The notes under the pieces were generated by a model. That model made no database searches and had not been told where the DNA came from. It worked only from the letters and a program-made list of their open reading frames with translations. From a virus, in IMG/VR virus record IMGVR_UViG_3300032224_001621, positions 1-27,341 of that record: a stretch of DNA of 27,341 nt, one strand, 5' to 3'. A program made the translations under genes and the position numbers. Of this stretch, positions 4,860 through 12,349 are shown in pieces. Position 1 is the first letter of the stretch. Every line of letters starts with the position of its first letter.

Positions 4860-5147
4860 ATGGCTACTATAGAAAATTCTGAACTCGATTTTTCCGAACT
4901 GAATGAAATGTCTGATTTAGAGTTAGATATATTTTTTGATGTTATGGTTCAGGCAAATACTGCTTTTAGAGAATCATTAATTGATGATAATTTTTTAAAT
5001 TCCTTAGAAGCGGAACAAATACTGCTTCTTAAAGAAAGATATTTACAAATTTGTAAACTTTTTATTGATTGGGAACTACTTGATAATCTAGAAGATCCTA
5101 TATTTATTTATGAAGCTTTAGAAAATTTTTCAAAAGATTTTACCTAA
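4860..5147 (+). CDS. Hypothetical acidic helical protein (95 aa)
   Basis: The product is 95 aa, strongly acidic (many Asp and Glu, few Lys) and apparently all-helical, with regularly spaced Leu and Ile. Such small acidic phage proteins may be DNA mimics or bind host enzymes, but no signature shows this. Pattern landmarks are an LSDLELDIFFDVM-like helix near residues 18-31 and a C-terminal EALENFSKDF helix. It starts 12 nt after the AT-rich 14-mer and stands apart from its neighbours, with its own upstream signals and a promoter directly after it. I recognise no family. Confidence 0.7.
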   Translation: MATIENSELDFSELNEMSDLELDIFFDVMVQANTAFRESLIDDNFLNSLEAEQILLLKERYLQICKLFIDWELLDNLEDPIFIYEALENFSKDFT

Positions 5148-5151
5148 ACAG

Positions 5152-5182
5152 TTGCTTTTCTGCTAAAAAAACCTTAACTTTT
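5152..5182 (+). promoter_or_regulatory. Bacteroidota-type promoter for the glutaredoxin operon
   Basis: The TTG is at 5152-5154, then exactly 20 nt, then TAACTTTT at 5175-5182 (consensus TAnnTTTG). The gene at 5214 starts 31 nt downstream. It matches the spacing of the left-end promoters but not their extended -33 string. Confidence 0.55.
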
Positions 5183-5213
5183 TGTTCCTCAATTAACATA
5201 GCAAATAATAAAA

Positions 5214-5501
5214 ATGAAAATGACAACAGTATTTGCACTTCAAGGATGTGATAGATGTAAGGAATTAATAAACAAATTAAAGCAAAAGAACATATCATGT
5301 ACCGTAGTATATGATGAGGGTAACGATTCCTTATTTGATAGAATAGAATCTATAGTAAAAACTAATACTTACCCAATAGTTAGAATATCGAATAATAATT
5401 CGTATACTTATATAGTATATTTAGATAGTAGATCTTTTAATAATAATATAATCAAATACAATAAAGTAGATGATATAATAAACATAATAAATAATATATG
5501 A
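5214..5501 (+). CDS. Glutaredoxin/thioredoxin-like protein
   Basis: The product is 95 aa, the usual glutaredoxin size. A first strand (TTVFAL, 4-9) leads to a redox motif GC-DR-C (C12 and C15) at the start of a Lys-rich helix, followed by a second strand (CTVVYDE). A TYPIV segment (52-56) gives the cis-Pro (P54) that packs against the active site in this fold. Phage glutaredoxins (such as T4 NrdC) donate electrons to ribonucleotide reductase or regulate host thiols. The C-terminal third is rich in Asn and Ile and diverges from the family. It overlaps the next gene by ATGA, and a promoter lies just upstream. The ATG two codons later (5220) is an equally possible start. Confidence 0.75.
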   Translation: MKMTTVFALQGCDRCKELINKLKQKNISCTVVYDEGNDSLFDRIESIVKTNTYPIVRISNNNSYTYIVYLDSRSFNNNIIKYNKVDDIINIINNI

Positions 5502-5680
5502 GACAGAAGCAGTTAGTTACGCAAAAATTAGAAAGGTTAGATAATGAACTAACCAATCTTCTATCTATTCTATCCTATAGTAAGGATATTAGAGAAGTTA
5601 AGGAAAAAATATTTACGATTAAAGAAAGCATCGGTGATATTCAAACTTTAATTAATAATGAAGGTAGTGATTGGAATTAA
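5498..5680 (+). CDS. Small coiled-coil protein (60 aa)
   Basis: The gene overlaps the glutaredoxin-like gene by ATGA. The 60-aa product is charged and helical, with heptad-like spacing of Leu and Ile through residues 5-55, consistent with a coiled coil or helical hairpin, and a short EGSDWN end. I recognise no family. Its tight coupling to the redox protein upstream and the HD-domain gene 17 nt downstream suggests one operon, but gives no function. Confidence 0.65.
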   Translation: MRQKQLVTQKLERLDNELTNLLSILSYSKDIREVKEKIFTIKESIGDIQTLINNEGSDWN

Positions 5681-5697
5681 ATAAAAATAAAATAGTT

Positions 5698-6474
5698 ATG
5701 AAATTTACAGCAGAACAACTTCAAGAAAATTATTCTCTATTCCTATCAAATATTAACAATTATATTTCTTCTCCTAGAAAAGAACAGTTATTAGACTTTT
5801 ATAAAGAAAAAGAAGAGATACTAGTATTAGCTCCTGCTTCTTCAAGAGAAGCTTACCATAGTGCTTTTCCTGGAGGATACGTAGATCACGTTAATAGAGT
5901 AGTTAAGGTTTCCTTAGATTTATATGTATTATGGAACTCTTATAGAGAGATAGATACTTTTACTAAAGAAGAATTAGTATTCTCAGCTATTAATCACGAT
6001 TTAGGTAAGCTAGGAGTAGGTGATAAGCCTAGTTATATTCCTAATGATTCGGAATGGCATGTAAAGAATCAAGGTCAAATATATAAAACTAACTCAGAAT
6101 TACCATTCTTTACAGTTCCTGATAGGAGTTTATTTGTACTTCAGCAAGCAGGTATAAATTATTCAGAGAATGAATATTTAGGTATTAAATTACATGACGG
6201 GTTATATGATGAAGTAAATAAGCCATATCTTATATCTTATAATGTAGAATCTAGATTAAGAACTTCTTTACCTTTAATATTACATCAAGCAGACTTCCTG
6301 GCTTCTAGAGTAGAATGGGAAGATCAATGGTTAGGTAAATTAGGTAAAAAACAAGAAACTAAAGTAAATAATTATAAATCAACTAACGGATACTCTAAAG
6401 GTCCTTCTCAACAGGCTTATAAACAGCTAGCTAATAAGAATCAAGGATTAATGGATGCATTTAAAAACATTTAA
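5698..6474 (+). CDS. HD-domain phosphohydrolase
   Basis: The product is 258 aa from the ATG at 5698, which follows an ATAGTTATG context; an in-frame TTG at 5671 would overlap the upstream gene and is less likely. HD-superfamily metal ligands are visible: H64 (YVDH), the H100-D101 pair in INHDLGK, H166-D167 (KLHDG) and H196/D199 in LHQADFLASR. HD proteins hydrolyse phosphoester bonds of nucleotides or cyclic nucleotides; phage members have been linked to dNTP pools or signal degradation. The substrate here cannot be read from sequence. The C-terminal 45 residues are Lys/Gln/Asn-rich and look flexible. It lies between the coiled-coil gene and the membrane-anchored protein leading to the sigma factor. 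Confidence 0.82.
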   Translation: MKFTAEQLQENYSLFLSNINNYISSPRKEQLLDFYKEKEEILVLAPASSREAYHSAFPGGYVDHVNRVVKVSLDLYVLWNSYREIDTFTKEELVFSAINHDLGKLGVGDKPSYIPNDSEWHVKNQGQIYKTNSELPFFTVPDRSLFVLQQAGINYSENEYLGIKLHDGLYDEVNKPYLISYNVESRLRTSLPLILHQADFLASRVEWEDQWLGKLGKKQETKVNNYKSTNGYSKGPSQQAYKQLANKNQGLMDAFKNI

Positions 6475-6477
6475 AAA

Positions 6478-6750
6478 ATGGAAACTTTATTAAATATAGC
6501 ATTATGGGTGCTAACGATTTTAGGATATGTAATATATAATTTATACTCTAAAAATGTTAAATTAGAGCAAATGGTTGTAAATCGCGACCAAACATTAAGA
6601 AATCTAAGCGACATTATAAATGAATCAGATAGAGTATTAAAAGAAGTAGATCGATTAGGAGCATTTAAGAGTGATGACGAAATAGGATTTTTCTTTAATA
6701 CTGTTAAAGCTATTCAAACCACATTAAACGAATTTAGCATTAATAACTAA
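6478..6750 (+). CDS. Membrane-anchored coiled-coil protein (90 aa)
   Basis: The product is 90 aa. A single hydrophobic helix at about residues 5-23 is followed by a charged helix with heptad spacing (residues 26-60), giving an N-terminal anchor and a cytoplasmic or periplasmic coiled coil; no signal-peptidase site is evident. The gene starts three bases after the HD-domain gene and ends one base before the sigma-factor gene, so it is in the same operon. I recognise no family. A membrane-linked role such as lysis control is possible but not shown. Confidence 0.7.
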   Translation: METLLNIALWVLTILGYVIYNLYSKNVKLEQMVVNRDQTLRNLSDIINESDRVLKEVDRLGAFKSDDEIGFFFNTVKAIQTTLNEFSINN

Positions 6751-6751
6751 T

Positions 6752-7507
6752 ATGATTATAGACGGCGAAGTATCGCTCACTCAGAAAGGTACTGTAAGGA
6801 AAAGAAAACCTAAACAATCTATTTTATATTTTACTCAAGAAACTGAGGATGCTATAGTAGAATACCTTATAACAGAAGACGAAGTTAAAAGGAATCAAAT
6901 ATATAATGATAAGATTGATTATGCTTTTCATAAATTAGCAGAGAACATTATTCATACTTTCAAGTTTTACTATACAGAAGTAAATACTATAAACGAGCTC
7001 AAACACGAGGTTGTTTGTGTATTATTAGAGAAACTCTCTAAATATAAACAAGGTAAAGGTAAAGCTTATTCGTATTTCGGCACAATCGCAAAAAGATATC
7101 TTATAGTATATAATACAAATAATTATAAAAAACTTAAAGGTAAAGCTACTTTATTAGAAGTTGATGAGGATAAAGAGATAACTAATGAGTTAATAAAAAA
7201 TTATGATGTCGATGTAGATCCTGAAGAGAGTCAATTAATAAACATATACGTAAATTACGTAGATAATAATCTCTTTAAATTATTTCCTAAAGAAAAAGAA
7301 GCTAGAGTAGCTGATGCTATCATGGAATTATTTCGTAAAAGAGAAAATATAGATGTTCTCTCTAAGAAAGCTATATACATTTATATAAGAGAGATAACCG
7401 ATACTTCAACTCCTATTATAACAAAAGTATTAAAAACTCTCAAAGAAATATATATTAAGATTAATAATGAATACCAACAACACGGTTATTATTCAGAAAA
7501 TCTTTAA
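6752..7507 (+). CDS. T4 gp55-like late sigma factor
   Basis: The product is 251 aa. Residues about 45-130 resemble sigma region 2 of gp55-type phage sigma factors: a helix around YNDKIDYAFHKLAENIIHTF, an ELKHEVVCVLLEKL helix, and an GKGKAYSYFGTIAKRYLIVY segment (101-120) that would contact promoter DNA. In T4, gp55 replaces sigma70 on host RNA polymerase and, with gp33 and the sliding clamp, reads late promoters. The length exceeds T4 gp55 (185 aa); the acidic segment near 140-160 and the C-terminal 90 residues are additional. It stands just before the structural block, as expected for a late-gene activator. No gp33-like gene is seen in the window. Confidence 0.8.
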   Translation: MIIDGEVSLTQKGTVRKRKPKQSILYFTQETEDAIVEYLITEDEVKRNQIYNDKIDYAFHKLAENIIHTFKFYYTEVNTINELKHEVVCVLLEKLSKYKQGKGKAYSYFGTIAKRYLIVYNTNNYKKLKGKATLLEVDEDKEITNELIKNYDVDVDPEESQLINIYVNYVDNNLFKLFPKEKEARVADAIMELFRKRENIDVLSKKAIYIYIREITDTSTPIITKVLKTLKEIYIKINNEYQQHGYYSENL

Positions 7508-7514
7508 TATTACA

Positions 7515-7529
7515 TATTTATTTAAAAAG
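7515..7529 (+). promoter_or_regulatory. Possible late-type promoter motif (degenerate)
   Basis: TATTTATTTAAAAAG lies between the sigma-factor gene and the first structural-region gene, 5 bases before the ATG at 7534. It shares TATTTAT with the 14-mer found at 4834, 11475 and 21244 but not the rest. In DNA this AT-rich the match alone is weak; position is the main support. Confidence 0.3.
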
Positions 7530-7533
7530 TATT

Positions 7534-7887
7534 ATGGAGTTTGATAAAGTAATCTTTGGAAATAAAACCTTTTCATCCCTATTAGAGGATATATACAAGA
7601 ATAGTAAAAATAAAGAAAAGCAAATCCGCGATATGATCATACAATTAAAAGATATGATCAACGAACCAGGAGATGCTATCATGATGGTTCCTTTATTACA
7701 AGGATATATGGAAGCCGGAATAAAAAATGATGAAGCATTAATTAAGATGGCAGGTATAGTTCAAAAAGCTATGAATGCTAGTAATACATCATCTGATGAT
7801 GGAAATTTTCTTACTGATAGAGATAAGGAGTTATTATTTGAAGAAATAAAAAAAATAGATAATAATCCTAAATTATTAGAAGCTTAA
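7534..7887 (+). CDS. Hypothetical protein at the head of the structural block (117 aa)
   Basis: The product is 117 aa, helical throughout, with Met-rich stretches (about residues 48-65, IMMVPLLQGYMEAG) and an acidic Ser/Asp linker before a C-terminal helix. It is separated by one base from the spike gene (TAATATG), so it is co-expressed with it. In tailed phages a small helical protein here could be a chaperone or assembly factor for the spike/hub, but no motif confirms this. I recognise no family with confidence. Confidence 0.7.
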   Translation: MEFDKVIFGNKTFSSLLEDIYKNSKNKEKQIRDMIIQLKDMINEPGDAIMMVPLLQGYMEAGIKNDEALIKMAGIVQKAMNASNTSSDDGNFLTDRDKELLFEEIKKIDNNPKLLEA

Positions 7888-7888
7888 T

Positions 7889-8827
7889 ATGGCATTCGAT
7901 TCCTCATTATATGGAATGAATAATAAGGGGTCTGAAAAAAACCCCTTTATTATTGGTAGAGTTACTAGAATAATTCTAGAAGGAATCGATGTAAATGATA
8001 ATATAAATAAAGATTTTGCTGATTTAGGTGAATGGGGAGCAGTAGGGTGTATTCAATTTAGTGTATTATACAGTAATAAACAAAGTACTAATGAAAGTTA
8101 TGCTAATCTTATAGCAAAACCATTATTTTCTAATATCAAACAATACCCTCTTATAGGAGAGATAGTACAAATAGTACCTGGTCCATCTGACGGACTTAAT
8201 GAAAGAAAAAGTAAACAAGATTATTACTATTACCCTCCTTTTAATACTTGGAATTCTACACATCATAATGCATTTCCTGATCTAAGAGAATATTCTCAAT
8301 TCATAATTGATAACAAAGTAAATTATAATCAAGTAGCTGAAGGAAATACTCAAGGAACTGATAGTAATGTAAATACAGAATATCCTTTAGGAAAAACATT
8401 TAAAGAAAAAGAAGTAAGAGACTTATTACCATTCGAAGGAGACTTTATACTAGAAGGACGCTGGGGTCAATCAATTAGATTCGGAAGTACAGTTAAACAG
8501 AAATCTGATTTAAATTTTTGGAGTAATACAGATTCTAAAGAAAACGGTGATCCTGTAACAATAATTTCTAATTATAGAAGTAAAAAATCATCAGATCCTA
8601 AAGAACCATATGTTCCGACTATCGAAGATATAAATAGCGATGGTAGTATAATATGTTTAAGTCATAATCAGCAAATAGAAATTAAAGATCTACAACTATA
8701 TCCTCTTGCTTCATTTGGTGCAAAAATCAAAACAACTCAAGATAACATTATTACACTACAACCTATATATAAGAGTAATTATAAAATATCACCTAAAGAA
8801 CAGGATAATAAAGATTTAAATATATAA
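7889..8827 (+). CDS. Baseplate spike protein with gp5/VgrG-like OB domain
   Basis: The product is 312 aa. Residues about 18-130 show a gp5-type N-terminal OB-fold pattern: NPFIIGRVTRI strands, then an AKPLFSNIKQYPLIGEIVQIVPGP stretch typical of the domain that joins hub and spike in contractile tails, then an aromatic PPFNTWNSTHH loop. Residues about 185-215 (EGDFILEGRWGQSIRFGS) and 250-270 (SDGSIICLS) are beta segments of the kind leading into the spike shaft. No lysozyme domain like that of T4 gp5 is inserted. The following gene supplies what looks like the next part of the spike, so the spike may be a two-gene assembly. It acts at the baseplate centre during injection. Confidence 0.72.
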   Translation: MAFDSSLYGMNNKGSEKNPFIIGRVTRIILEGIDVNDNINKDFADLGEWGAVGCIQFSVLYSNKQSTNESYANLIAKPLFSNIKQYPLIGEIVQIVPGPSDGLNERKSKQDYYYYPPFNTWNSTHHNAFPDLREYSQFIIDNKVNYNQVAEGNTQGTDSNVNTEYPLGKTFKEKEVRDLLPFEGDFILEGRWGQSIRFGSTVKQKSDLNFWSNTDSKENGDPVTIISNYRSKKSSDPKEPYVPTIEDINSDGSIICLSHNQQIEIKDLQLYPLASFGAKIKTTQDNIITLQPIYKSNYKISPKEQDNKDLNI

Positions 8828-8830
8828 TAA

Positions 8831-9274
8831 ATGCCTAAGCAAGTATATACTCCACAATTTCCATATAATGGTGATCAAGCTACGATTACCTCAGGAAGGA
8901 TTATATTTCACGCTAAAAATGATTCAATATTTTTATTTGGTCAAAATGCAATAGGATTATCTAGTCTAGGTCAAGTTAATATTGATTCATTAGAAGGTAC
9001 AACAATAAATTCTCCTATTATTAAATTAGGATTAAATGCACAGGATGCAGGAGAGCCTCTAGTTAAAGGATATCAAAATAATATACTATTAACAGAGATT
9101 ATAGGAGAATTAAAAAACGTATGCATTAATTTAAGTAAAATGTCAGAAACTAACCTAAATCAAGCCATACCAGGTATAATCAATAGTACTCAACAAGCAA
9201 TTGATAGTATGACTAAATTAGAAAGTTTTATTAACACTAATAGTAACCTGTCTAAAAAAACATACACACTGTAA
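8831..9274 (+). CDS. Spike C-terminal-like protein (VgrG/gp5 tail segment)
   Basis: The product is 147 aa. Residues 18-70 contain short beta repeats (SGRIIFHAKNDSIFLFG, IGLSSLGQVNIDS, TTINSPIIKLG) followed by EPLVKG (about residues 77-82), the pattern that ends gp5/VgrG-type spikes (IxSPxIxLGxxAxEPxVxG). The last 65 residues form a helical tail. It starts three bases after the OB-domain gene and overlaps the next gene by TAATG. It is most likely a spike-tip or hub-associated part of the baseplate; a separate tail-completion role is possible. Confidence 0.6.
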   Translation: MPKQVYTPQFPYNGDQATITSGRIIFHAKNDSIFLFGQNAIGLSSLGQVNIDSLEGTTINSPIIKLGLNAQDAGEPLVKGYQNNILLTEIIGELKNVCINLSKMSETNLNQAIPGIINSTQQAIDSMTKLESFINTNSNLSKKTYTL

Positions 9275-11451
9275 TGGCAAAAGATCCTATAATTACTACT
9301 ATACCTACTAAAGAACAAGTGCAAGAAACTTTTAGTAAAAGTAGTCTTACTGGTACTAAAGCTGAAAAATTAAAAGCTCAAATAAATGCCAGAATTAAAT
9401 ATCAGCAAGATTATGCTAAAAAGTCTAGTGAAAACCAAATTGATGGCAAAGGGTTCGAAGGATTTGTAACTAGAACTACAAAATCATTAAGTAAAATAGA
9501 AAAATCTATAGATGATATATATAGAGGTAATCCATTAAAGCAAGGAGGGGTAAAAGTACCTGGAAAAGAAGAAAGAATTAAAGGTATTATTAATTTCTTA
9601 TATTATTTAAATGATGTTGATTTCTGTAATTTAGTTAATTATATACTAAATACTATACAATTAGAAGGTAATGGAGTACCAAGTAGAGGTGAAGTTGCAG
9701 TTAATTTTATAAAAACTAAAGCAAAAGACGCTTTAAAAATAATAGATGCCGTTTTTGCTGATTCAGATCAATTATTAAATAACGCTATTACAATAGGTGA
9801 TAAAGTAATTTTACTTACTTATGTTAAAAATGTAGGAAATCAAGGAGAAACAATAACAATAGAAAACGATAATCAACTATCAGCTTTAAGAAGAAATCCT
9901 AATACATATACAAAAGAAAATACTAAATTTAAACGTACATTAAAAAATATAGGAACAGTTTTAAAAGAAATTTCTTTATTAATTGATGACCCCGATATAA
10001 AATATTTAGTACCTAAAATATCGAACGGTAACGGATTTATAGGTGATTATATTGCTAAGATAGATAGCACATATGCCCTAGATAGTATTCCTAATGAAGA
10101 TGTTAGAAATCTACTCACTAAATTAAGACAAGTAAGATCTATATTAGCATTGATTGCTGGAATATCTACTGCCGGGGATGCTTTAAATGCTATTCAAAGC
10201 ACTACAGGATTAAAGATTGATAAGCAAATACAAAAACTTCAAAAATTTTTAGATGTAAGTCAATTAATACCACTTGTTAATAGTATGATCAAGCAAGTAG
10301 ACTCTATTAACCAATCAGCTCAATTACTATTAAAAAATATTAAAATAGCTATTACTATTACTAATATAATAGGTGCAATAGTAAGAGTATTTAAAAAAAT
10401 AGTTAGGTTATTTGATAAACTATTTTTACCTTTAATATTCGGAACATATAGTGTAACATCAGTATTAGATGGTGTAAAATCAAAAGTTACTGTAGAATTA
10501 GAAAAAGCTATAAAAGTTATAGAACAAATTTCACAATTAATAAAGATAGTATATAAAATAATTGCCGGAATAACATTTAAATTACAAAATATCTCTACTC
10601 AATTACAAATATTGCAAACTAATTTAGAAGGATGTAATTCAACAGATAATTCACCACTTATAGACCAGATTAAAGACGCTAGAAGTAAGATAATATCATC
10701 AATACAGGAATTAGATACTTACAGTTCATTATTTCAATCAGTTAATAATAAAGATGAATATACGTATGGTCCTTATATTTTAAAAATAGTAGAAGAAAAC
10801 TTAGTAGATAGAGGTAAAACATTAAGACGAAGAAAAGGGATTGCATTAGATAATACTGGAGTTTTAATTGCAGAAACAGATCTTACATTTGCAACTGATA
10901 CTAGAATTATTATTGAAGAACTAAAATTAAAATTACAAAATAAAGGAGTAGATGAAGTATATGGTGGTGGAACAGGATATCCAGATGTAGATAAATTATT
11001 ACAAGAAACAGGTGGTAATGAAGATTTAGCTACAATGGAGCAAATAGATCAAGAAGATGCTGATGAATTAGAAATAAAAACCGATTTAGATGATGCATTA
11101 GATAGTATCAAAGGAATGAGAAGATTAAGAAGAAAAGTAAGAGCTAAAGTACAAGCATCTAAAATAGCTCTAGCTGAAGGACTTAAAACAGGAAAAATAA
11201 ATCCTAATAATAATGTAAGTAACTCTCTAACTATATCAGCAGAACCTACACAGACTAATACAGGTACTCCTGCAAAAGACACATCACCAGACATTTTATC
11301 TACTCAGGATAGAGCTAATATTGAAGAAAGTATAAGAAAATACAAATTACAGTTAAGAACAACTCCTTCAAGATCTGTTAGAGATTTAATTCAAAATAAA
11401 ATAAAAGAATTAGAAGTAAAATTAGAAAAAGATAGAATAGCTAGAGGTTAA
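9274..11451 (+). CDS. Large helical virion protein (725 aa), possible tape-measure or baseplate hub component
   Basis: The product is 725 aa, rich in Lys, Ile, Asn and Gln and almost entirely helical by inspection. Residues about 356-374 and 383-398 are strongly hydrophobic (IAITITNIIGAIV and LFLPLIFGTYSV) and another hydrophobic stretch lies near 415-435. These are followed by coiled-coil-like sequence (436-490). The C-terminus is charged, with an acidic stretch near 585-610 and a basic helix at the end. Long helical proteins with central hydrophobic segments between spike and wedge genes are often tape measures or hub/DNA-ejection proteins, but length and position do not decide this. The start overlaps the previous stop (TAATG). 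The frame is certain; the role is inference. Confidence 0.65.
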   Translation: MAKDPIITTIPTKEQVQETFSKSSLTGTKAEKLKAQINARIKYQQDYAKKSSENQIDGKGFEGFVTRTTKSLSKIEKSIDDIYRGNPLKQGGVKVPGKEERIKGIINFLYYLNDVDFCNLVNYILNTIQLEGNGVPSRGEVAVNFIKTKAKDALKIIDAVFADSDQLLNNAITIGDKVILLTYVKNVGNQGETITIENDNQLSALRRNPNTYTKENTKFKRTLKNIGTVLKEISLLIDDPDIKYLVPKISNGNGFIGDYIAKIDSTYALDSIPNEDVRNLLTKLRQVRSILALIAGISTAGDALNAIQSTTGLKIDKQIQKLQKFLDVSQLIPLVNSMIKQVDSINQSAQLLLKNIKIAITITNIIGAIVRVFKKIVRLFDKLFLPLIFGTYSVTSVLDGVKSKVTVELEKAIKVIEQISQLIKIVYKIIAGITFKLQNISTQLQILQTNLEGCNSTDNSPLIDQIKDARSKIISSIQELDTYSSLFQSVNNKDEYTYGPYILKIVEENLVDRGKTLRRRKGIALDNTGVLIAETDLTFATDTRIIIEELKLKLQNKGVDEVYGGGTGYPDVDKLLQETGGNEDLATMEQIDQEDADELEIKTDLDDALDSIKGMRRLRRKVRAKVQASKIALAEGLKTGKINPNNNVSNSLTISAEPTQTNTGTPAKDTSPDILSTQDRANIEESIRKYKLQLRTTPSRSVRDLIQNKIKELEVKLEKDRIARG

Positions 11452-11474
11452 TAAGTAAAAATTTATAATCAAAA

Positions 11475-11488
11475 TATTTATAATATAT
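11475..11488 (+). promoter_or_regulatory. Candidate late-type promoter motif TATTTATAATATAT (copy 2)
   Basis: This is identical to the 14-mer at 4834 and 21244. It runs into the start codon of the gene at 11487 (the last two bases are the AT of ATG), in a 35-nt gap inside an otherwise continuous operon. If it is a -10-type element, transcription would start at or just after the ATG. Confidence 0.45.
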
Positions 11489-11936
11489 GAGTAAACTAGA
11501 AGCTTTAAGAAAAATTATTAGAGAAGAAGTTAGAACAGTAATTAGAGAAGAGTTAAATTCTTTTATTAAAGAAAATAATAATACTATATCTAAACCTGTT
11601 GATAAAACTTATACCAATTCATTAAAAGAAGAAGTTGTAAAAAGTAAAAAAACTAAATTAGTTTCTACTGGAGATCCTATAATGGATATACTTAATGAAA
11701 CTCAAATGAATATGACTTCAGATGATTACAGAACTGTATTTAACGGAAACAGCAGTATGGTGCAAGGATTTAATCCTATGATGTCAAGTAATATATCAGA
11801 GGTACCTGTTGTAGAAAATGTGGATCAAATGCTTGCTAACGCAAGACCTGCATCTGATGTAACCCAAGTGCAAATAGATACAGTACCGGATTTTTCTGCA
11901 TTAATGAATAATATGAAAAATAAAGGACAATTATAA
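11487..11936 (+). CDS. Structural-region protein with N-terminal coiled coil (149 aa)
   Basis: The product is 149 aa. Residues 1-28 form an amphipathic, Arg/Glu-alternating helix (MSKLEALRKIIREEVRTVIREEL), likely an oligomerising coiled coil. The rest is Ser/Asn/Met-rich and probably extended, ending in a short helix. I recognise no family. It is set off from the upstream gene by an AT-rich gap and joined to the gp25-like gene by a TAATG overlap, so it belongs with the baseplate wedge genes; an adaptor or assembly role is an inference from that position. Confidence 0.68.
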   Translation: MSKLEALRKIIREEVRTVIREELNSFIKENNNTISKPVDKTYTNSLKEEVVKSKKTKLVSTGDPIMDILNETQMNMTSDDYRTVFNGNSSMVQGFNPMMSSNISEVPVVENVDQMLANARPASDVTQVQIDTVPDFSALMNNMKNKGQL

Positions 11937-12349
11937 TGGCCTATCAAATAAAAAATATTAACCCGCTAGATTTGCAGCCAAGCACTGGTATTGGAGTATC
12001 AATACCTTTTAGCTCTAAATCTGTTTTTAATACCGTGTATACTACTCAAGATCAATTAAAATATAATATCATTAATTATTTATTAACAGATAGGAGAGAA
12101 AGAGTTTTTAATAGTAATTTTGGCGCAGGGTTAAGAAGTCTATTATTTGAAAATATAACTAAAGATAGTATAGCGAATATAGAAGCAAGTGTTAGAAGCG
12201 GTTTAGAAATAAATTTTCCTAATATTAATATTAATCAATTATATATAACATCACAACCAGATGATAATCTGATTAATATATATTTTACATATAGCATTAT
12301 AAATACAGGTATAGTAGATGAAGTAAATATAAATCTCCAAAATGGATAA
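11936..12349 (+). CDS. gp25: Baseplate wedge protein, gp25-like
   Basis: The product is 137 aa, the usual size of the GPW/gp25 family. The family core is present: a hydrophobic start strand, a YNIINYLLTDRRERVFNSNFG segment (about residues 42-62) with the conserved R-E-R/N-x-x-FG pattern, then GLRSLLFENIT and a C-terminal beta part. In T4, gp25 is a wedge component that nucleates the sheath and joins gp6 and gp53. It overlaps the previous gene by TAATG and the gp6-like gene by eight bases, keeping the two wedge genes coupled as in many contractile-tail systems. Confidence 0.87.
   Translation: MAYQIKNINPLDLQPSTGIGVSIPFSSKSVFNTVYTTQDQLKYNIINYLLTDRRERVFNSNFGAGLRSLLFENITKDSIANIEASVRSGLEINFPNININQLYITSQPDDNLINIYFTYSIINTGIVDEVNINLQNG

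Noticed and set aside
5671-5697. TTG start for the HD-domain gene
   Set aside because: It overlaps the upstream coiled-coil gene, and a better ATG with the AGTTATG context lies 27 nt downstream.
11049-11294. Minus-strand ORF inside the 725-aa gene
   Set aside because: It is antisense to a convincing gene, and its Leu/Ser-rich hydrophobic product is what the reverse of Lys/Glu/Asp-rich codons yields.
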